The notes below the pieces were generated by a model. The model saw only the letters and a list, made by a program, of their open reading frames with translations. It was not told the DNA's origin and did no database searches. Shown here piece by piece: positions 12,101 to 22,854 of a DNA stretch of 64,000 nt (within the stretch, counting starts at the first letter, position 1; each line of letters opens with the position of its first letter). Location of the stretch: NCBI GenBank assembly GCA_935421135.1, contig OW285190.1, forward strand, positions 7,822,501 through 7,886,500, written 5' to 3'. The position numbers and the translations under genes are program-made. Source of the DNA: Bugulina stolonifera. Taxonomy: Eukaryota; Bryozoa; Gymnolaemata; Cheilostomatida; Bugulidae.

Positions 12101-14812
12101 ATGACATAGTACTTCACTACTGGTGACATGACGCCGATTGTCGGGTTTTTGTTGGTTCGTTGGTTCGGCTCATACAGTATGCCTCAGCAATTAATAATGT
12201 TACATATCTGGTACTTGTTAGTACAACATACAAATATCTACAAAGCCTCATATACATATAAACTGCAGTGTTGGCAGTACTGCATGACAGAATCACGCAA
12301 TTACTAGCTGGTGTAACTATATTCCGTACTTGTAGGCGGTGCTATGAGTCCACTGACAGTTCCTCGTCTCACTGGTGGAACAATCTCAGGCTCATGTGCT
12401 GTTCCAGGAACTACTCTCTGTCCTGGTGCTACCAACACCAACACCCTCTGGACCTTCCCAGTTTCTGCTTGTAAGTTATCAGTATTCCCATATGTCTGTA
12501 GACTTGTCCGACAGAATACCGGAAACAAAATTTCAAGTATTTCCTGTTTTAAAATTTCATTAAAATTTAAAGCTCCTAGCAATGGTTTTATTTCCTACTG
12601 CAAATTTACTCCGGTAGAACAGTAGGATTTTTACAAATATAATCATAAAGCAAAATTACTACTCCGACATGATACTACTTGACGTCACACAAAATTTGCT
12701 AAAAAAATGTGAATAATCGTGTCTGAGGTAAACAAAGAATAGGTACCATTGATTTCATTAAAAGGAAAAATATTGTAGCCTATTCTTTAGACTAAATCAT
12801 GTCAGGAAATTGTCCTTTTTAGCATTTATTTTACATGTAGAATACCTACATTGTACTACAGTAATGTCAAATGAATTCAAAACTTACGAAAATAATCTAT
12901 CCATATTTTCACAACATCCTAATAATATTTAGCTAAAAATTAAACTTCAAGTTACATTTAATGACTTGAAATCATAGGAAATCATATTATTATTTTATTT
13001 TCTATGTACTTGTAGGTGAGTGCACTTGCCCGGCTTGGGGTGAATGGAGTACATGTACTAACATGTGCAGACGAACACGAACAAGAACTTGCACTGGACC
13101 CGCTGACCTCTCCTGCGGTCTTCAAACAGACACAGGAACCTGTACCTCAGGTCTGGGTTCATGTACGGGATGTAGTTGTGAACCAAACTTCTCGTCATGG
13201 TCCATGTGCTCCAGCTCATGCTCTGGAGGCACGCAAACCAGAAAGAGAGCTTGTACCTCGATCGTAACCGGTGTGACATGTGAGGAGAACGTAGAGAACC
13301 AGAACTGTGGATCCGTAAGTTAACTCTCCTCTACTTCCATAGCTTTGTGGCAAAAAACCATTTGGTGTAATGTAGAGTGTGAATCGACCAATCTAAATGC
13401 TGTAAATTACATGTACAGTAGGTCACATGTTGATACTAATTGCTTCCTGTCCTCTATTTGATTTATTATTTCCTGCACTATTTTACGATGGCAGACACTA
13501 ATGTGTCTATTCGTGTAAAATAAAAACTATTCTATTGCTAAGATTTATTTCTTCAGAACACATGCTTTGACCCTACGAGGTTTGGTTGTATGTGTGGAGG
13601 ATGGACCGGCTGGACTGGTTGTTCTGCTAGCTGTGGCTCTGGAACTTCTTCCAGGTCCAGGACATGCGTGACAACTCCAGGTGTTTCATTTGCTACTTGT
13701 CCCACAAATATATTTCCAAATAATGAAACAAGATCATGTATGGCTACAGTAAGTACACTGTATTTTTGGGATTTTGTTTAATTACTCGCAATGTTAAAAT
13801 TTGGTTGTTTTATTGTTTGGTGTACTGTGTCAATATTGTGTAGCACATTTGAAAATTAGAGCAAAACTTAAGTATTTAAATGAGTATAGCTGTGCATTTC
13901 TACGAGTTTGTATTTTTTCATGAAGGCTTGTGTAACAACTGCTGCTCCAACAACCACTGTCGTTACCCAAACCCCATGCAGCTGTACTCAGTGGGCAAGC
14001 ATGGGATCTTGTAGCGCAACTTGTGGAATGGGTGTACAGATGAGGACTAGAACGTGTACCAACTGTCCTTCTACTCAGACAACCATGGACTCTATACCTT
14101 GTCAATTATCGGTACGTAGAAGTTTAGCTTTACAATGTAGGTTTCCCCGTCAAATAATAGCACAAACAGTCCTTATATATTTTACTTCTTAACAATACTA
14201 CAGCACTACATGTAAATCTGTTTGTTAATTATTTTACTAGACAATTATAATGTTATTATGCTTTGTGAATGACAATGAAATGCATGCACTTAGTTTGTCC
14301 CTTATTTAAAAGGCTGTGGGATTGTAACTAAAGTTGTAGGTGCAATTTTATATTTGCACACAATTACACTAACTTCCAAAAAATAGTAAGCCAACTTGTT
14401 CTCTCAATCTTCATCATTTTTCCACAGCCGTGCACGACTACATCTGCTCCAACCTGCACATGTATGCCCTGGGTCCGTGGACAATGTAGCAAGACTTGTG
14501 GGACAGGCACAGCACAAAGGACCAGGACTTGCTCTGCAGCCTGTCCAGCAGGAACATTTACTACAAGTCAGGTTACTTGTAGAGAGAGAGTAAGTACATA
14601 CAATCCTTATAATATTAGCTGTCCTTGTATATGCAGCACATCTGTATTAATCCCATTCCACACACGACAACATTCGTATATTGACTTCTAAACATTCTGC
14701 TCTATTATGTTTTATTTAGAGCTGTGGAGGAAGAAGGCGTGGTTGCAGACGCTTGAAAAACAGAAGAAGAAGGCGTAGATGTAGGATAAACAGGAGGAGA
14801 CGAAGAAATTAA
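9135..14812 (+). CDS. Gene A: secreted five-TSP1-repeat protein with Arg-rich tail
   Basis: Ten exons with GT-AG junctions keep one frame of 470 aa: 9135-9162, 9755-9793, 10081-10254, 11709-11813, 12336-12470, 13016-13314, 13557-13748, 13926-14111, 14428-14589, 14720-14812. The first two encode a signal peptide (MISKHILCI, then a Leu/Val-rich core). Residues 23-160 form the family module: a six-Cys part (VDTCATQ...SRDVC...GC), a GPSC.SFPGG part and a two-Cys part. Five TSP1 repeats follow (two in exon 6, then one each in exons 7, 8 and 9), with CSxxCG and RxRxC signatures and Trp residues. The last exon encodes 30 residues, over half of them Arg. Closest relative is gene E. Introns 1-5 are phase 1 and later ones phase 0, as in the paralogs. 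Likely a secreted matrix, adhesion or defence protein (inferred). The exon model is from splice signals and paralogy, without transcripts. Confidence 0.85.
10511..11242. mobile_element. 732-bp hAT-type MITE in intron 3 of gene A
   Basis: Terminal inverted repeats TAGGCCTGCAACGAT (10511) and ATTGTTGCAGGCCTA (ending 11242) differ at one position. They are flanked by the perfect 8-bp duplication GTCGTAAG at 10503-10510 and 11243-11250. ATCGAATCGAAAAA-like motifs fill the subterminal regions. No transposase ORF is present. The 8-bp duplication and the GCAACGAT ends fit the hAT superfamily. Confidence 0.92.
10618..10705 (+). repeat. tRNA-like sequence carried inside the hAT element
   Basis: TGGCAGAGCGCTCGC resembles a tRNA A box, and GGGTTGGAATCTC resembles a B box about 35 nt later. 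The CTTTACAAA segment between them looks like an anticodon loop (TAC, valine-like). The B box has GG where functional tRNAs have GTTC or GGTTC, so this is a decayed tRNA gene or SINE head rather than a working tRNA. Confidence 0.45.
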
Positions 14813-15127
14813 GTGAGAAGCAAAAGTCACCTCTTGAATGTCACCATAAGGAGAAGTGTTTACTTGGTTGCTTCCAATTTAATTCACAAGCACAACTACT
14901 GCATAATAATTTTTCCATCCCTTAGTCATTCTCATAGTTTTATTAGTTTGAGCAATTTTACTCCGCTATTATTTTTAAAATTTTTGCAAAATTTATCATA
15001 GCCTACATGCACATGAACAAACTATAACTGGAATAATTGCAGTTTGTCTCAGATTGCTATTTACTCGTTATATAACATTTTAGTTCTATGTAAGCCCTCC
15101 CTTTCTTTATTAAAATTTCTATTGAAT

Positions 15128-15166
15128 AATAAACATATACTGGAAGTTGCTAAGTAGTACAATAAA
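15128..15166 (+). terminator. Candidate poly(A) signals of gene A
   Basis: Two AATAAA hexamers (15128-15133 and 15161-15166) are the first strong candidates after the gene A stop codon, about 320-350 nt downstream. Confidence 0.4.
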
Positions 15167-18017
15167 AAAACGAACAATATTATAGTGTCCTTTAGTAATT
15201 TTCACAAGAGCTAATAATTGGTCATTGTTCAATGTACATGAGTAGTATAGTCAGTGCAGATCTACCTGCATGTAAATAATTATAGGAAGGAAACAGTTTT
15301 TTAGTCTACCAGATAAGCATGTAGACAGAAGCTATTTAAGTTGTCTTGATTAGTTGATATTGTGATGAGTGATAATGGCTCTACTGCCGATGTTGCTGAT
15401 TTGACCAATGATGGTAGCTCCCTTGTAGCATCCTGTCTCTGTTTTGGCATCTCCATTCTGATCAGTAACTATTTATCTCACTCTTGAACAAGTTTGGCTT
15501 TTTAGAGCTTCAGCTATGACTTGGTCCCCCATATTCTCATGGGCTGGTGATGTGCCATTATGGGGTTTTATTTGGTAACTTTGTACTAATTGAAACTCAT
15601 TCAAGTGAAATTATAGTTGGAAAATAATAAAGTTTAAGTCTAGTAATTTAACCAATATCCCTGATTTAAATTTTAGTTTTGAAAAAGGAATTGCAGGTAA
15701 ATGAAGTGACCGACACAATTGCATAAGTTTGTAAACATTACATTCAAGTGTGGCTCTATGGTCATACACAGTGCCTTCAAACATATGGCCTGCACAACAT
15801 ACAATGTACAATGCATATGTACACCTAAGTCTATATACATGTACATATATATTGCAAGGACCTTCCTTTTCACAATTTTAATTATTCAATATTCTACTCA
15901 CCACATGGCCATCCTACTCGCACATTTTACAAGATAATTCGTCTGGTGCACCTTGTAAATCGTAACTTGTCAAAACCGAAAAAGTGCAACAAACTATAAT
16001 ACTAGTGTAGTCCTACAGCAAGCAGGCCTAAAGTATTCAAATATTATTTGCCAATTATATATTTATACGTGTGCAACCCTTCCACATCATTTTCTTTTCT
16101 CCTCAAGTAAGTGATTTTACTTTCCCTGCAAATCAATCTCCTGTCTAGTTCATTAAACAGCAACCAATATAACATTCTCTTTCAGTATATTTTACGATGC
16201 ATAATAATAATGAATCAGCTATATAACGCAGTGTACATTGTATGTTAATATGACATTATCACCCACGCTGTCCGTAAAACTTTTAACATTGTAAGTTGTC
16301 TTCTCTAACTTTCTATTCCTTCAAATACAGTGTCATCAACCAAAACATTCTTCAAGAGAAGATAACTCTGCTAACAATAGCTGCATGGCTTGCATTTGGT
16401 AATTCCACCAACAAAGTGCCTGTTTAGAGTTATCTATTCAACATAATATTCACACTCCGCCGAAACCAATGTTATTAGCAAAGGTCATCTATACATTGTG
16501 TCATCTGACCTATATTAATCAGCCAAATTATTTTGTACCCATGCGCGCACCTACACATACGTTTGCATGTACATGTACATGTTCACTTATTACAGTAAAT
16601 ATTCTGTTAGTGTCTATGTATTACATGTATATGCTACACACTAGATAGGAACAAATAAATATTAGATTGTTATGCTGTTATATTATTCCACAATAATATG
16701 CTGCTCTGCAAAACCAATGTTAACCAGAAAAAAACAATTTGGCCAAAGTGTAAAAGACACTAAAACATAATAAAATCCTTATAGTTTAATATTCTTAAGA
16801 GGCATAATGCTTCGGACCACACTACGGCGTCATTTCCAGTTACACTGTAAACCGGACAGCTCTGAGTTGACTCTAAAACAAAACTTTGGTCAGACTAATT
16901 AAACTGGTGACTCTGATTGTTAAATCAAGGCGTTCACAGTAGTGGGTATACTTCTACTATTGACCAATCAACATCCACTGTAGAATGGAACTGAAATATC
17001 AAACCAGCACCATTTGATCAAGATCAACTGATCATCTTGCACCCAACATTTCTTTTATATTACCTTCTTAATCAAAGATGCGCTGTAGGGAACTGGAGAA
17101 TGAAGAATGGCTAGATGATATACATGTAGTTGAACTATCAATCCAAAGCATCGTCACCAAATACATGATCATCTTCCTTACAAATTCAGTTGACGAATGT
17201 ACGTGAGCCAAGCAATATTTTTTGAAGACCTGATGAAATTCCATAATATGCTTTGTATGAACCAAGTTTTCAAGTTTTTTGCGCAAAGTCTGTGTAACTA
17301 TGATAGATGATGATATGAATCTAATGCACATCATTGCATATTCAATGAGCCTAAAAAAGTCAGATTAACAGCCGATCTATTTATGTAAGGGAAAAGTTGC
17401 TGGCATCTTATTCTGGGATGTTAGTGTCATTGTATAACTGGACCCTGAATGCCTGAGTATTGCACCACAGACGTTATGTCAGCCAATAGCTGCAACAAAC
17501 CTAATATATCAAATATATGGCCAGAATAATAAATAGCAGGGTTATATGTGATAAAGCAAAAATATGAACGGGTTTGGCACACAAACACATTATTATATGA
17601 ATCCAATATACATTATCGTTGCATGTAGCTTTTAGATTAGAATAAGTTTTGATGAGCTACAGCTTATATTTTGTGGCAAAACTAAGTACATCAGCACTCA
17701 GTCGTCACATATACAGCAATCTATCACCAAACTTCTCTCAAACCGACGTTGGGATCGTTCAGCAATAAACCCAACAGCGATAAAGCAGTTAACACTCTAA
17801 CGATTCAGGCCTGTTGTCTGAATGGACAAGCAGAATTTATGTATTGAACATTGTCATTAGTCAAATTGCCAGACCTTTGACCAGGCAACAGCCTTCAAGC
17901 TGTGTTATAAAGATAACCATGATTTCCCTGACATTGGTTTTGATCGTGATTGCTGAAATTGTGCAACATTCAATATCAAGAAGAACAAGTTTGGCAATGT
18001 GTAATAGCTTTTTTTCA

Positions 18018-18143
18018 GGTACCATCTGTGATCCTCCATAGTAAACCTCTTCAGGTGCCATCTGTGATTCGCCATAGTATGCCTCTTCTAGCGCCATCTG
18101 TAGTTGTGCCTAGTAAGCCTCTTCAGGTACCATCTGCAACTGG
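18018..18143. repeat. 36-bp minisatellite with 12-codon periodicity
   Basis: GGTACCATCTG-like units begin at 18018, 18054, 18090 and 18126, exactly 36 bp apart. The plus strand reads as VPSVI.HS.PLQ repeats. The minus strand reads as 12-residue units of the form MAPEEVYYGGSQ, with a TAG in one unit. A TTTTTTTCAG acceptor-like tract directly precedes the array on the plus strand. The period is a multiple of three, so it could be coding, but there is no further support. Confidence 0.6.
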
Positions 18144-19593
18144 TGCAAAATATTCAAGTCTGAAGTAGGCCTGCATGAATGTGATCTATTCCTAGAATTA
18201 TTCATTGGCAGAAATCTAGACTACTTTGAGAGATACCATCTCATGATTTTATACCAAAAAGTGCAAATTTAATTTTATACTCAACCACTTTGAAATACAC
18301 AAGCACCCAGAATAAGGTCTGTATACATGTACATGTTGTTCATCAGTGCATTATTTTACATGGTTAAAAGTAGCCAATGAATTTTACTAAAATATTTTAA
18401 ATCCAAGCATGGTAGTTTGTATACTTTGGTTTCGTATAAAATGCACTCAACATCGCTAATGACATCTGCTTTGATTTGCAGTTTCAAGCAAGCTTAATAC
18501 AACCTTTAAATTGATTGATCTATAAATCATTGTCAACTTCTACAAGATTTCAGCTTACTTGATTCAGTATAATCCAACATTCACTAGCCAAATACTGTAA
18601 TTTATAAAGTACTGAGCTGTATAGATGACAGGCCACAGTGACAGAGCTACATGTAAAAATAAAAATATCTTCAGTAAAATGTTTTTTTCCAGTCTGCAAA
18701 AGTTGCATTTTGCTATACCATGAGTGTGGACCTCTTTACCACACCATAACATAATCAGCTACACACCCACACATAAACAGGCTGGAGTTGCACTCTAGTT
18801 TAATGAATAACAGGCACATTTGAAAATATTTGGTGTAGTAGACCTGATTCAAACTAATATAGCATTAGAGGTTACTCTGCTTATATTTATTTACATTCAT
18901 AAATTACTAATGGAATGTAGCAATCTTATAATTAATGTGTAGTTGATGATGTATATATAAATATGCAAATAAGTAATGTATTGCGTAGATAAAAGGCACT
19001 GTGGTCATAATCTCCTGTCAAGAGAAATTTCTGCACTACATAATTTATTAGCTTTTTACATTGCAATTAAAATCAAAATAACTTTAACTTCGTGATTAGC
19101 TGATTAGGTTGAGGTTTCTTCATTTCTGCTGCAAGCTCTGAAAATTTGCTTCGCTCAGAAATTTTGCTTGACACCTGCCTCTGAAATCAACAAAAGTAGA
19201 TTTTGAATGGTGTCCTAGAAAGAAATTTAGTGCCAACTGAAACCAACTGTAAACTGTCAGTAAATACCAGTAACTGTATGACGAAGTCATTTTATATCCC
19301 TTTAATTTCTACCTCATGTTTCAATGCCACTATGCAGTGGATGTGCGCTACTACCCTCACTACCACAACTATCTAATAGCCTTAGCAAGGGGACAGATGA
19401 CTACCTAGCCTGATTATGCTCTCATGCATCAACGCATCAAGTCCACCCTCCTTGTACAGTAGTTATGCTCTGAACTAGTCAGAATGGGTTCAAAAATCTC
19501 ATGCTGATCACATGACAATAAAGAGATATGTACCAGTTAAATAATGGAGAAGAGTGACGTACATGTATATAATAGTATTCTGCTCTTTTCTAG

Positions 19594-19650
19594 GTACAAC
19601 AGATGACGATATGCTTCCGGCGGAACCCGGGCTACCACAATCCTGTTAGG
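19594..19650 (+). other. Possible isolated terminal exon
   Basis: A pyrimidine-rich acceptor (CTCTTTTCTAG) is followed by an open stretch reading TTDDDMLPAEPGLPQSC and then TAG, with higher GC than its surroundings. No partner exon was found, so this is only a candidate. Confidence 0.15.
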
Positions 19651-20828
19651 TAGGGGAGACTTAGAAGAGGTCGTTGTAGTAATTCATGATTAATATACAT
19701 TGTATATAGTACATGTAGGTACAATAGTGTATACATTTGTTGCAAGATTCATTGAAATATTACATTAATATTGTATAAACACACCAAGACAGTGTCATTA
19801 TGGGCGTCTACCACAATATCATGTTTCTAGCCATTAGGAATTAATGTGATAAAGTTATTATTGCTATATTATTTATTTTTAGTGAATAATAGTGCGTTAT
19901 ATGCCTACCCTGGTACATCTAATTGGTAACCGAAGCCAAGTAAACCATGGGAACCTAGCTTTATGTTTCTATTAGATGTATAAAGTTGTTGTTTGTTTAA
20001 CGAACCAGTAAAAGAGGCTATTACGACCAGACGGGTTGACTACTTCACCCGATCAACAATTTGGCAAGTAAATATCAAACTAAGATGATAGAATCACTGA
20101 TTTAAATAGGCTGGAATTTAGGCTACACTATGCTAAGGAATTGGTACGGGCATTGGCTATTCCATTCAAAGAAAATACTTGGAACTCAAGCTATTGCAGC
20201 TTAAGCTCATCACTAACCATTTCCACTGCTGCGCATCATGTCCTCACCGTAGAGTGCTTTATAGAAAATGGTTCAAAAGACACATCCTTATTTTGAACAA
20301 CTATTTTCAATTATTACATCTCAGTTATTTTTCTTAAACATAATGCAATGTATATACAGATGGCCACCAGAGTTACATGTACATGTAGTTAATCGTAGAT
20401 ATACGCAGTCTATGTTCTTTCCATACTATGCCTTATAGGTACAGTAGTGTAGAAATTCAGATAGCCTTAGTTCCTTGTTTGAGGTTAGGGTAATGGCTGT
20501 CAACCAGCCAAGTATAGAGAAGACAATTTCTCCTGCTTCAGTTTTGGCGAATAACAAAGGCTATCTCAAAAGTCTCTACTTCTGCATCTAACTCTATGAA
20601 GAATAACTATCTAAATAACTCTAGCTGTGTGTAAGATGTGCTATCTCTCAGTATTTTAAAGTGAACTAACCTAAATAGCAGCAGAGCAAGGTTTATATTG
20701 AAATGGTCCTCTCATTGAAAAACGCAGTTTGGCCGTGTAGAGTAGGCCGATAGTTTGGGCTGGAATAATTATATAACATAAAATGTTATTCTACAGTCTA
20801 CACCATGAAAGATGCAACGCAGGTAATA

Positions 20829-20901
20829 TACATGTACTTATACATATATGTACATGTACATGTACATGTACTTATACATATAAGTATGTACATGTACATG
20901 T
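20829..20901. repeat. Palindromic TACATGTA / ATATAAGTATG cluster
   Basis: Overlapping TACATGTACATG runs alternate with TACTTATACATATA segments, producing nested self-complementary sequence that could extrude as a cruciform. The same palindromic octamer is scattered throughout the window. Confidence 0.7.
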
Positions 20902-21911
20902 AGAAGTATATAAAATGAGATCGATTATTTCAGTGACATGTTCAATGTAGATGGATTACATAATTATTATGTAATACTTGGTTGGAGACCTCACACCCAC
21001 TTCAATAGTACAATATACATTGTACCATTGAAATCTGTTCTGCTATTGGTTTTCCTGAAGTGTGCATTAGTTTTAAAGCAAGTGGTCTGTCAACCTGGTA
21101 ACTCAGACAGTAGTTTTTTTTATATTAATTTCAAACAAATAGAAGTCTTCAGTCAATACCTATGGTAACTGTCTATGGTAACTGTTTGCACCAATCAAAG
21201 TGTAGCCATTATAATGAACGTGAGGTTAGGTTCCCAATGCACATAACTTAGAATAATGTCTATGCAAACACATGTAGCCATCTATCAAATATGTAGCTAA
21301 AGATTTAGTCTCAAATAAGCTTTCTTTTGTGTAATAAGTTTCAACTTTATCGCCAAAAGTAGGAACCATTTTATCCTATAAAAGACATGTATTTGTAACT
21401 TTATATCACATTGCATAGACTGGTGTACAATTTACATGCAATTAGGACAAATGTTGACATGTATCTGTAGCTGCAATTGGCGATAGAGGTAAACTTGTAA
21501 TGGTAGCTCCTATAAATACCCCGAAGGATTTACAAAATAGTTGCTGGTATACTGTGCTCAAAATAGCCACGACTGCCCTTGTTTGGAACATACATGTACA
21601 CCTTATCTTAGAATATCGTCAAAGTTTCAAGCAATGGAGGTAGTGATTCAACACTAAGTTATTCATCCTCCATTATATACCACTCAGAGCCAACTATTAT
21701 TATTTGATTTGTGATAAAATTATTCTATTTGGCAATAAATGCCATGGTAAGAGTTATCAGGTGCCCTCAACTTCTTGGCACTATAGCTGAATCAGGTACC
21801 ACTGGGAGATGGAAGTATTAAAATCATTGAACGTGTTAAATTTGATCTACTATATGTATAATATAAATAACTGCATAAGTACATCTAACAATCATCTAAC
21901 TAATAAACAAA

Positions 21912-22513
21912 CAGTGGCAGATCCAGGAATGAAGTAAGGGTAGTGCAAAATAGATAGCTGGAGCTGTTTTTAAGGTAAGACTTCAGTTTTCCTGCGCGGC
22001 GCGTTTTGTGCCCTAGTACGATGCATCGCAGCGTCCCTTCCACCTGTGGTAGTTGTAACTAACATATAGTTGTTTTGGTTTAAAGCAGAGCATGAATGAT
22101 AATGAATAATATATTTATTCAATGAATAATATAAGTATAATATTAGCAAAATGAATAAAAATATTTACCTCTTCATTTATTTTATGGGTCGGTCTAAAAA
22201 TAAATGAAATAAAATAAAAAGTTTCTCGTGATTAAAATGTGACAATGCAGCTCATTCAACTCCGACTTATAAATGGCAAAAATGGTTGGGATATTTACAT
22301 GGATCAAGAAATATGACAACATGTCGCATGTTTTTGAACCTCTATACATTATAAAAAGGTATTTTTGTGCTAGATTGACACACAAATTTGAATAACTAGC
22401 AAAAATAATCGAATACAACAATAAAAATCAAAAAATATTAAAAAAGAAAATTTTTTTTTTACATTTTTAGTGGTGCAAATGCACCACTTGCACCACCCAT
22501 GGATCCGCCCCTG
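21912..22513. mobile_element. Degenerate TIR element (602 bp)
   Basis: The left end CAGTGGCAGATCCAGG (21912) and the right end CATGGATCCGCCCCTG (ending 22513) are imperfect inverted repeats of a CAGGGGCGGATCCA-type terminus. The interior is very AT-rich and non-coding. Flanks show no clean target duplication, so the element is old or the ends are slightly misplaced. Confidence 0.55.
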
Positions 22514-22788
22514 AAGTAAATGATGCAGACTTGCACTGTTTCTTAATAGACCAATAATTTCTGAAGAGCTGCATGTATCAAGTATGCACAGGTGATTGTG
22601 TGGGTTCATGCAGGCTGTTCATCTGCAAACACCATTCCACTTAACACACTTGGACATACGATTGGCTGCATATAATTGTTGACATTCCGTATCCTGTGTA
22701 TCTAAGTGAATGCCAATTGCAACATAACATGGCACTCTGCGCAATGAATAACATAACCTCAAGGGTGCCAAAACAATCAGGCAATCCA

Positions 22789-22854
22789 TATATAAATGGA
22801 TAGGTACCTGCATCAACTCATTCTACACACCATTGTGTAGTCAACAGCTTCAAT
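22789..22854 (+). promoter_or_regulatory. TATA-type promoter of TSP1 gene B
   Basis: TATATAAA at 22789-22796 ends exactly 59 nt before the ATG at 22855. The whole block (TATATAAATGGATAGG, then ACACACCATTGTGT and CAACAGCTTCAA) is shared with genes C and D, and similarity to C largely stops upstream of it. That makes it the best-conserved candidate regulatory segment of the unit. Confidence 0.75.

Larger units (their letters stand above)
14812..22780. other. 8-kb spacer between genes A and B
   Basis: AT-rich and without a supported gene. AATAAA at 15128-15133 or 15161-15166 may be the poly(A) signal of gene A. An 88-codon minus-strand ORF at 17068-17334 shows no domain I recognise. Named sub-features are a 36-bp minisatellite (18018-18143), a possible small exon (19594-19650), a TACATGTA cluster (20829-20901) and a degenerate inverted-repeat element (21912-22513). 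Confidence 0.5.

Noticed and set aside
17068..17334. 88-codon minus-strand ORF as a gene
   Set aside because: No homology recognised, no splice partners, and composition close to its AT-rich surroundings.
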